In this document: piece by piece, positions 1 through 5,019 of the stretch
Layout of the letters: each line of letters starts with the position of its first letter
Position numbering within the stretch: the first letter of the stretch is position 1
DNA from: Chloroflexota bacterium
GTDB lineage: Bacteria > Chloroflexota > Dormibacteria > Dormibacterales > Dormibacteraceae
Direction: 5' to 3'
Assembly (NCBI GenBank): GCA_005880525.1
Contig: VBFW01000115.1
Location: forward strand, 1-6,894
Length of the DNA: 6,894 bases
The notes under the pieces: model-generated
Told to the model about the DNA's origin: nothing
The model's input: only the letters and a program-made list of their open reading frames with translations
Databases searched by the model: none
Made by a program: the position numbers and the translations under genes

Positions 1-1657
1 AGAAAACATGCTCTGAGGCGATCGCGCCCAGCACGGCGCGAAGGCGAGCCGCCAGCTGGGATCGGAACGTCAGCCACTCGTCCTCGGCGGGCAGCGACTT
101 GTGATATCCGCCGATTTCTCCTCCCGCTTTCGGATCAGCCCGCCGGCGAATCGACAGGCGAACGTGCGACCGGTCCCTTTCAAAGAAATGAGACGCCACA
201 GCGTGCCCAAGCTCATGACGCGCGACGGCAATCCGGTCGCGCTCTGTGTACTCGACTGGAATCAACAGGCCCGCCTCGACGTTGCCCATCGCTTCGCGGA
301 TGTCCTTCCAGACGAATGTCTCCCGGCCCTCCTCGAAGGCGTACAGCAAAGCAAGCGATAGCACCTGCTCGATGTCCGCCGGCGAGTAGCCCTCAGTGAC
401 GCGAGCGAACTCTTCACGGCGCTCGGGCGTGTCGAGTGATGGATCGTGCTGCTTCTTGTCGAAGTACAGAGCGGCGATGTCCTTGCGAGCCTCACGGTTC
501 GGCGTCAGGAAGACGATCTGCCGCCCGAACCGCCCCGGTCGGATCACCGCCTCGTCGAGAACGCTGGGCCGGTTGGTGGCGCCGATGAACAGGATGTTGG
601 AGCTGGGCGCCTTGAGCGGGGGTATGCGAAGACTCACAGTGGTGCCGTTGGCGCCGACCTTCCGCGGGAGGAAAAGGCCGTCAAGAGTGAGGTTCACGAG
701 GCCGCGCAGCTGGCGCGCGAAGAACCCAGGATTGTCGATGCCGTCCATCAGGACGAGGAGCATGTTCAACCCCATCATTCCGCCGCCGCCCATCATTCCG
801 CCCATCATGCCGCCCATCATTCCGCTGCCCATGCCGCCACGCCGCTGGGCGAGCGCGTCGATCTCGTCGATGAAGATGATGCAGCCGCCCCACACCTTTG
901 CCTTGCGGCGCGCTGAGCGCACCATCAGGTACACGCTGATCGCGTCGATGCCCATGAACAACATGGCGAACGATCCGCCGTTGGCGACATAGATGGGCAC
1001 ATGCAGCGAAGAAGCGATTGCCTTCGCCAGCATCGTCTTGCCAGTGCCCGGAGGGCCGACCATCAGTACTCCACGCTCGCGCTTGCCACCAGCTTTGACA
1101 TAGAGGCGGCCGTGCTCGATCAGGCTCAGGATCCGGCGCATCTCGGTCACTGCCGACTTCTGGCCACGCACGTCGTCCATGCTCACGCCGAACCGAGCGT
1201 CGTCGGGGTTCATCATCGTCTTGCCGATGCGCGAGAGCAAGTAGAACGGTCCGAGGAACAGGATGGAGTTCGCGATGAGCAGGAAGAACAGGTAGACCAG
1301 CTGCGTGAGAGCGGTCTGGAGAAACTGCGGTAGCGCTGCGATGGCGTCCTCCGGCGGCAGGCCGAAGAGCTCATAAGCAGCCAGGAAATAGAGGATCGGC
1401 ACCAGCGCCAAGTACAGAGCCCGCTTCCAGAAGATTGCGCGGTTCGTCTCGACTGTCCGCTGCAGCACATCGGTCTCGGGCGTGATCCTCTCGCGGATGA
1501 TGAGGGACCGCCGGACAATGCTGAGCATGCCCCTGGTGAGGAGCATCGCCAGCACGGCGTAGCCCAGTGACCAGCCGACGCCGACCTGCAGAAATATGTA
1601 GGCGAAAGCGAACGCAGAGCTGCCGACGAAGAGGGTGAAGATCCAGAAGATGATCAC
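1..1657 (-). CDS. FtsH-like membrane AAA+ ATPase / M41 zinc metalloprotease, C-terminus cut by window edge
   Basis: Membrane-anchored ATP-dependent protease of the FtsH class, expected to extract and degrade membrane or cytosolic proteins. The 552 visible residues read without a stop to the window edge. The GTG start at 1657 has GGAG nine bases upstream (1667-1670), overlapping the end of the preceding gene. Four hydrophobic segments (about residues 2-23, 27-45, 76-98, 120-141) precede the AAA+ module: Walker A GPPGTGKT (201-208), pore-1-like LFMG (233-236), Walker B CIIFIDEID (259-267), second region of homology with RPGRF arginine fingers (360-380). The M41 zinc motif HELGH is at 481-485, where FtsH usually has HEAGH. 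The third zinc ligand would lie beyond the edge. Oddities: a Met/Gly-rich run at 274-296 and an extra stretch at about 309-352 that ordinary FtsH lacks. Family assignment is secure; orthology to housekeeping FtsH is doubtful, so I give no symbol. Confidence 0.9.
   Translation of the reverse strand, partial: MIIFWIFTLFVGSSAFAFAYIFLQVGVGWSLGYAVLAMLLTRGMLSIVRRSLIIRERITPETDVLQRTVETNRAIFWKRALYLALVPILYFLAAYELFGLPPEDAIAALPQFLQTALTQLVYLFFLLIANSILFLGPFYLLSRIGKTMMNPDDARFGVSMDDVRGQKSAVTEMRRILSLIEHGRLYVKAGGKRERGVLMVGPPGTGKTMLAKAIASSLHVPIYVANGGSFAMLFMGIDAISVYLMVRSARRKAKVWGGCIIFIDEIDALAQRRGGMGSGMMGGMMGGMMGGGGMMGLNMLLVLMDGIDNPGFFARQLRGLVNLTLDGLFLPRKVGANGTTVSLRIPPLKAPSSNILFIGATNRPSVLDEAVIRPGRFGRQIVFLTPNREARKDIAALYFDKKQHDPSLDTPERREEFARVTEGYSPADIEQVLSLALLYAFEEGRETFVWKDIREAMGNVEAGLLIPVEYTERDRIAVARHELGHAVASHFFERDRSHVRLSIRRRADPKAGGEIGGYHKSLPAEDEWLTFRSQLAARLRAVLGAIASEHVF
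771..824. repeat. 12-base tandem repeat encoding Gly-Met-Met-Gly units
   Basis: Three contiguous near-identical 12-base units (789-800, 801-812, 813-824; consensus CCCATCATTCCG on the plus strand, one T/G difference in the middle unit) plus a fourth copy at 771-782, separated by six bases. On the coding (minus) strand they give repeated GMMG units in the FtsH-like protein. Twelve bases preserve frame, so expansion or contraction would change the length of the Met/Gly loop without breaking the gene. Confidence 0.85.
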
Positions 1658-1670
1658 TGCGGGCTACTCC

Positions 1671-2222
1671 CTAATCACGGGTTTTGGTTGCGTCCAGCTT
1701 AGTAGCTGATGCTGGGGAATGCCTTGTAACGGCGAACGCGACGACGCCGAGACCGATTCCAATCACCGCGTCGCCCGGGCTGAACACTCCGCCCAGCCAG
1801 CCCGGAACCAGAACCCAGTCGGCGAGCCAGGGCAGCCTGGTGCTCGAGTCCATGACCGTGTACTGCCCGTGATGCCCAACCTCCACGAGTCGCCCGGCCG
1901 CTGACTGGACCACCGGCATCCGGAAGTCGTTCGCCGCGATCACGATCAGGTTGATCGTCGACCCGATGCTGACGAGCCAGATTCCAAAGAGCCGGTCGAC
2001 GTTCCACAGAGTCCACGCGATCAGCGCCACGAGCGAGGCGACGTACACATAGCGAAGCCAGTCGACGTTTCCCAGCGGAGTTCCTGCCACGGCGATCCGG
2101 ATCAGCATCGCCACGATCACCACCCATGGCCAGCGCAGGCTGATCGCCGACCAGTTGCTGAGCTTGCCGCCAAGCGCCACGCCCGCCAGGCAACCAAGGA
2201 TCAGGGGGCCGAGGATGACCAA
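1671..2222 (-). CDS. DUF5317-like polytopic membrane protein
   Basis: Integral membrane protein of 183 residues with about five hydrophobic segments (roughly residues 2-19, 31-47, 57-74, 79-97, 148-166) and a short polar tail. Conserved-looking elements are GGKLSNW (18-24), NDFRMPV (98-104), SSTRLPWLADW (126-136) and FSPGD (147-151). From memory these match the DUF5317 family, which has no established biochemical function; a database search was not possible. The start is TTG at 2222: no ATG or GTG occurs before the first membrane segment, and the previous gene's stop lies 12 bases upstream. No clear Shine-Dalgarno is visible, so translation may be coupled to the upstream amidohydrolase. The downstream protease GTG lies 13 bases beyond this stop. 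Both products being membrane proteins suggests, as inference, a shared location or partnership. Confidence 0.8.
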   Translation of the reverse strand: MVILGPLILGCLAGVALGGKLSNWSAISLRWPWVVIVAMLIRIAVAGTPLGNVDWLRYVYVASLVALIAWTLWNVDRLFGIWLVSIGSTINLIVIAANDFRMPVVQSAAGRLVEVGHHGQYTVMDSSTRLPWLADWVLVPGWLGGVFSPGDAVIGIGLGVVAFAVTRHSPASATKLDATKTRD

Positions 2223-2234
2223 CGGGTTACCGGC

Positions 2235-3416
2235 TCAGCCGCCGGCGATTCGCGCCGCGGCCCCAGCCATGAGGCTCACCCCAAGCGGAAACGCCGACTC
2301 GTCGATCCTGAATCCCGGCGAGTGATGCGCCGGCGGCTTGTCGCCCTCCGGCCGCGCGCCGAGCATGAAGTAGCAGCCGGGGATGTGGGTCAGGAACTCG
2401 GCGAAGTCGTCACTCACCGTGAGCGGCTTGCCGAGAAGGCTCGCCCTCTCGCCGGCGATCAAGGTCGCCACCTCCATCACCGTGCGCGTCACGTTGGGCT
2501 CGTTCATCAGCGGCACTGTGCCGTGCACGAGCTGAATCTCCGAGCTCACCTCGAATTCCGTGTCCGTCTCCTTGAGAAGGTCGCCCAGCCGGCCGAGTGC
2601 TTCCTCTCGCAGCGGGGCGGTGAACGTGCGCACGCTGCCCTTGATGCGCACGCCACGCGGGACGATGTTCCACGCGCCGTCGCTCATCACGTTGCCGACG
2701 GTCGTGTGGCAGCCGGCGCCCTCGTGCTCGAGCCCATCGACGACCGTGTGCAGCCGCTCGATCAGAAAGGCCTGCGCCGCGAGCACGTTGCCGGCGCGGC
2801 CCATCATGCCGCCGTGGCCGCCGGGTCCCTTGATGCCTATCTCGAATGCATCTGAACCCGCCCACAGGAGGCCTGGCTTGGTGACGATGGTCCCCGAGTC
2901 GAGGAAGCTGGCGATGTGCAATCCCAGCACCGCGTCAGGGTGATGTGACTCGAGCAGCCCGCCGGCGATCATCGCCTTCGCGCCGCTCACGATCTCTTCC
3001 GCGGGCTGGAACACGAACAGGAAGCGTCCGTTGAGGTCCCAGATGTGATCGACCAGCGTGCGCGCGGTGCCGAGCATCATCGCCATGTGGGTGTCGTGGC
3101 CGCAGGCGTGCATGTGGCCGTCGGACTCCGACTGGAATTCGACGCCTGACTCTTCGAGGATCGGCAGCGCGTCGATGTCCGCGCGCAGCATCACCGTCTT
3201 GCCGGGCCTGCCTGTGTCGAGCACGGCGACGGCGCCAGTCTCGGTTGGACACGGCTGCACCTCGAGGCCCAGCTCGCGCAGCCGTTCGGAGATCTTCACG
3301 CTCGTCTCCTGCTCGCTGAAGCTCACCTCGGGGTGGCGATGGAAATGGCGGCGAAGCTCCACGACCTCGTCCATGACGGATTTCGACGGAGCCGGCAGCT
3401 CTTTCTGTTCAGCCAT
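2235..3416 (-). CDS. M20-family metallo-amidohydrolase (N-acyl amino acid / hippurate / IAA-conjugate hydrolase type)
   Basis: Predicted cytosolic two-metal amidohydrolase that cleaves an N-acyl amino acid or similar amide; the substrate cannot be read from sequence. It has 393 residues, the usual length for the M20D group. Motifs in order: RRHFHRHPE (22-30), LRADIDALP (77-85), HACGHDTHMA (103-112, metal ligands C105 and H107), FQPAEE (136-141, catalytic/metal glutamates), GLH (165-167), GGHGG in the lid/dimerisation domain (199-203) and HHSPGF (364-369, distal metal histidine). All expected ligands are present, so it should be active. No signal peptide or membrane segment is seen. The ATG at 3416 shares its A with the upstream regulator's TGA (TGATG), and no strong Shine-Dalgarno precedes it, which points to termination-reinitiation. 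An amidohydrolase directly behind a response regulator is an unusual placement and suggests its substrate or product matters to the regulated response (inference). Confidence 0.93.
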   Translation of the reverse strand: MAEQKELPAPSKSVMDEVVELRRHFHRHPEVSFSEQETSVKISERLRELGLEVQPCPTETGAVAVLDTGRPGKTVMLRADIDALPILEESGVEFQSESDGHMHACGHDTHMAMMLGTARTLVDHIWDLNGRFLFVFQPAEEIVSGAKAMIAGGLLESHHPDAVLGLHIASFLDSGTIVTKPGLLWAGSDAFEIGIKGPGGHGGMMGRAGNVLAAQAFLIERLHTVVDGLEHEGAGCHTTVGNVMSDGAWNIVPRGVRIKGSVRTFTAPLREEALGRLGDLLKETDTEFEVSSEIQLVHGTVPLMNEPNVTRTVMEVATLIAGERASLLGKPLTVSDDFAEFLTHIPGCYFMLGARPEGDKPPAHHSPGFRIDESAFPLGVSLMAGAAARIAGG

Positions 3417-4204
3417 CAGACGCGAACCAGGCTATAGCCGCGAGCCGACGCTTGCAGCAATCCGGTGCCAAGGCCGGGCTCGAGCTCGTCGAGGCGGCGG
3501 CGCAGGGTGAGCATCGCCGAGTGCACGGTCGAATGGGCGGCGTCGGTGCGGAACAGGCCGGCCTCGATGAGGTCGCGAGCGGTGGCGGGCTTGGAGCCCT
3601 GCGCCAGGTGGAGCACCAGGGCCGTCTGCTGGGGCGTGAGCCTCACCTCGCCGGTCTCGGTGCGGACAGTGCGCCGCGTCGGATCGAACTCCACGCGCCC
3701 GAAGTTGTAGGTCCCCGGGCGCCCGGTGCCGCGCTCGATGAGACGCGCGGCGAGGTCGGAGTAGATGTGCGCCATGGGCACGTTGCCCTTGACGAAATAC
3801 GAGCTGGCCCCCAGCTCGTAAGCCCTGCGGATGGCGGCGGAGTTCACCTGCGCCGCCGACAGCACGATCACCGGAAGGCCGGGATGGCGGCTGCGGATCC
3901 ACGTCAGGAGATCGAAGCCCGAGTCCTCGCCCTCGTCGAGCACGAGGTCGAGCAGGATGCCGGCGACACGCTCCTGCTCGAGCAGGGCCATGGCGTCGGG
4001 CGCCGATGAAGAGACCAGCGCCCGGTAGCCGAGATCCTGGAGGTCGATGCGCAGCTGCTGCTGCATCGCCGACTCGTCCTCCACGACGAGCACCGCCGAG
4101 CCCAGGACCTCAGCCGGCCGGTAGACCTCCAGCCCCGGAGGCAGGGGCGGGAGCCTCGTCTCCCGATTTGCCCGCGTCGACCCTCTAGTCCTTCGTTTTT
4201 CCAA
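3416..4204 (-). CDS. Response regulator: receiver domain plus OmpR/PhoB-like winged-helix DNA-binding domain
   Basis: Two-component transcription regulator of 262 residues. A basic, proline-containing N-terminal extension (1-35) precedes the receiver (about 36-156), which has the acidic pair E42/D43, phospho-acceptor D86 in ILLDLVLD, switch residue S116 and conserved K139. The C-terminal part (about 165-262) looks like a winged helix: EVRLTPQQTALVLHLAQG, a recognition-helix-like segment HSAMLTLRRRLDE (228-240), and a terminal wing ASARGYSLV (252-260). The TTG start at 4204 follows AAGGAAGG (4207-4214); the only nearby upstream ATG (4216-4218) is immediately followed by TAA. It heads the four-gene minus-strand run and overlaps the amidohydrolase by one base, so it probably regulates that operon and itself. 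No cognate kinase lies in the run; the multi-GAF protein at 5020 onwards is the nearest candidate sensor. Confidence 0.9.
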   Translation of the reverse strand: MEKRRTRGSTRANRETRLPPLPPGLEVYRPAEVLGSAVLVVEDESAMQQQLRIDLQDLGYRALVSSSAPDAMALLEQERVAGILLDLVLDEGEDSGFDLLTWIRSRHPGLPVIVLSAAQVNSAAIRRAYELGASSYFVKGNVPMAHIYSDLAARLIERGTGRPGTYNFGRVEFDPTRRTVRTETGEVRLTPQQTALVLHLAQGSKPATARDLIEAGLFRTDAAHSTVHSAMLTLRRRLDELEPGLGTGLLQASARGYSLVRV

Positions 4205-4324
4205 GGCCTTCCTTACATGAATCTTAACGATTATTCACCTGGTGCACATACGCAAATTCAACTGTCCCGGAGCATACTCACTCTCGGGCCTGGTTAATTC
4301 GGGAATTTCCAAGGGGTGAATTCG
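4205..4324. promoter_or_regulatory. Divergent intergenic region between the regulator-led operon and the small membrane-protein gene
   Basis: This 120-base gap is more AT-rich than the flanking genes and must carry the promoter of the minus-strand operon and probably one for the plus-strand small gene. On the minus strand, AATAAT (4230-4235) resembles a -10 box, with TTGAAT (4256-4261) as a possible -35 at a long 20-base spacing. A bulged inverted repeat (CCCGGAG 4266-4272 against CTC-T-CGGG 4281-4288) lies in the presumed leader of the small gene. Individual boxes are weak; the regional call is better supported than any hexamer. Confidence 0.45.
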
Positions 4325-4438
4325 ATGACGTGGCAAGTCAAGGTCGTTCGTGGTGCCTTGGCGCTAGGGGTTGTCGCGACGCTAGCGGTCGCTTCCGGCG
4401 CCGGATGGGTCGATTGGTTCATCAACTGGTGGTGGTAG
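4325..4438 (+). CDS. Small single-pass membrane protein, 37 residues, unknown function
   Basis: An ATG-to-TAG reading frame encoding MTWQVKVVRG followed by a hydrophobic stretch (about residues 7-29, rich in Ala, Val, Leu and Gly) and a tryptophan-rich end, WVDWFINWWW. A strong ribosome binding site, AAGGGG (4311-4316), sits eight bases before the ATG. That, plus the single membrane-spanning segment with basic residues K6 and R9 at its N-terminal side, is the main reason to believe it is real. The Trp-rich tail suggests an interfacial anchor on the far side of the membrane. It lies alone on the plus strand between two response-regulator genes, with its stop four bases short of the converging receiver's stop. 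I recognise no family. It could be a small regulatory membrane peptide acting on a sensor or on the nearby membrane protease (speculative). Confidence 0.6.
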   Translation: MTWQVKVVRGALALGVVATLAVASGAGWVDWFINWWW

Positions 4439-4442
4439 TCGT

Positions 4443-4880
4443 CTAGGTAGTTCCGTTCGCCCGGCGCTCGCGTGAGCGCCGGATCGCGGGAGGCAGCAGG
4501 GCGTAGAGGTCGGCTCGATCCACGGCCTTGCTCATGTAACCCACGACATCCGGATCGTCTGTGCCCGACGGGAAGACCGGGTACGCGGTGTAGAAGATCA
4601 CCGGCAGCTTCTGGCCGCGCGTCCGCAGCGCGTTCAAGAGGCCCCAGCCGTCCATTGGCTCGGGCAGCATCAGGTCGATGATCGCGACCTCCGGGCTCTC
4701 CGCGCCGGCCCGCTCGAGCGCCTGGTCGGCGTCCTCGGCCATGCTGACCTTGTAGCCGATCATCCGGAGGTCGGTTTCGAGGATCACGCGCCACGATCGC
4801 TCGTCGTCGACCACCAGCACTTTCGCCCCCCGCAGGTCGTCCGGCGCCGGCGAGATCGGCTTGGGCGCGGTGAAGGGCAT
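4443..4880 (-). CDS. Stand-alone receiver-domain response regulator
   Basis: A 145-residue protein made almost entirely of one receiver domain, with no output domain. Residues 19-30 (AKVLVVDDERSW) carry the acidic pair D25/D26; the phospho-acceptor is D69 in VAIIDLMLPEP; T98 (VIFYTAY) and K118 (GYMSKAV) complete the active site. The tail after about 132 is basic (RRSRERR). The ATG at 4880 has GGAG six bases upstream (4887-4890). Such single-domain regulators act by protein-protein contact, in phosphorelays or as diffusible phospho-signals. It is transcribed divergently from the multi-GAF protein, the most likely partner by position. A second receiver gene lies within 240 bases on the same strand but is separated by the plus-strand small gene, so they are not one simple operon. 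The family call is firm; the partner is inferred. Confidence 0.92.
   Translation of the reverse strand: MPFTAPKPISPAPDDLRGAKVLVVDDERSWRVILETDLRMIGYKVSMAEDADQALERAGAESPEVAIIDLMLPEPMDGWGLLNALRTRGQKLPVIFYTAYPVFPSGTDDPDVVGYMSKAVDRADLYALLPPAIRRSRERRANGTT
4461..4482. repeat. Perfect 9-bp inverted repeat at the 3' junction of two converging genes
   Basis: CCGGCGCTC (4461-4469) and GAGCGCCGG (4474-4482) pair perfectly around a GCGT loop. The stem lies inside the last codons of the stand-alone receiver and 22 bases past the small gene's stop. On neither strand is it followed by a T-run, so it is not a textbook intrinsic terminator. It could serve as a 3' stabilising hairpin for the small gene's transcript or as a weak bidirectional stop. 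Confidence 0.5.
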
Positions 4881-4980
4881 CTGGGTCTCCTATTGGTTCC
4901 CCGCCGGGATTCGGCGGCCGCGGCCGCGAAGATGCAAGGAGCCTCGGTGGCGGGCCACTAGGCGCAGTATATCTGTGCCC
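4881..4980. promoter_or_regulatory. Divergent promoter region with overlapping opposite-strand -10-like boxes
   Basis: Between the receiver (minus) and the multi-GAF gene (plus). The only AT-rich stretch, AGTATATC (4966-4973), reads TATACT on the minus strand and TATATC on the plus strand, so one short site could be the -10 of both genes. Convincing -35 boxes are absent on both sides. On the plus strand a transcript from this box would begin near the in-frame GTG at 4981, allowing leaderless translation. The minus-strand leader also contains the GC-rich palindromes described separately. Confidence 0.4.
4901..4927. repeat. GC-rich inverted repeats in the leader of the stand-alone receiver gene
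   Basis: CCGCCG (4901-4906) pairs with CGGCGG (4912-4917) around a GGATT loop. It overlaps a perfect palindrome, CGGCCGCGGCCG (4915-4926), so 4914-4927 holds two overlapping GCGGCCGC octamers. The block lies 10-40 bases upstream of the receiver's Shine-Dalgarno. It could be a leader hairpin or a dimeric regulator's site; chance is not excluded in such GC-rich DNA. Confidence 0.4.
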
Positions 4981-5019
4981 GTGGCGACTCCAGCACGCCG
5001 TTCACACTCGCCCGCGCGC

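Noticed and set aside
771..824. CRISPR-like array
   Set aside because: The 12-base units are contiguous, lack spacers, keep reading frame and encode a protein repeat.
396..992. Plus-strand open frames (396-992 and 446-916), one with a His/Ala-rich run
   Set aside because: They are antisense to the AAA+ protease core; the His/Ala run is the complement of the GMMG repeat, not an independent His-rich protein.
4301..4310. Near-palindrome GGGAATTTCC before the small gene's ribosome binding site
   Set aside because: Single copy, imperfect symmetry, and no matching site elsewhere in the window; likely chance.
4294..4794. Minus-strand open frame of 166 codons overlapping the stand-alone receiver and small gene
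   Set aside because: Out of frame with the receiver, whose complete active-site set (D25/D26, D69, T98, K118) is convincing; the alternative has no domain.
4932..4961. Nine-codon frame from ATG 4932 to TAG 4961, with AAGGAG inside, upstream of the GAF gene
   Set aside because: Very short, lies upstream of the proposed -10 box, and its AAGGAG is not followed by a start in the GAF frame; no support as a leader peptide.
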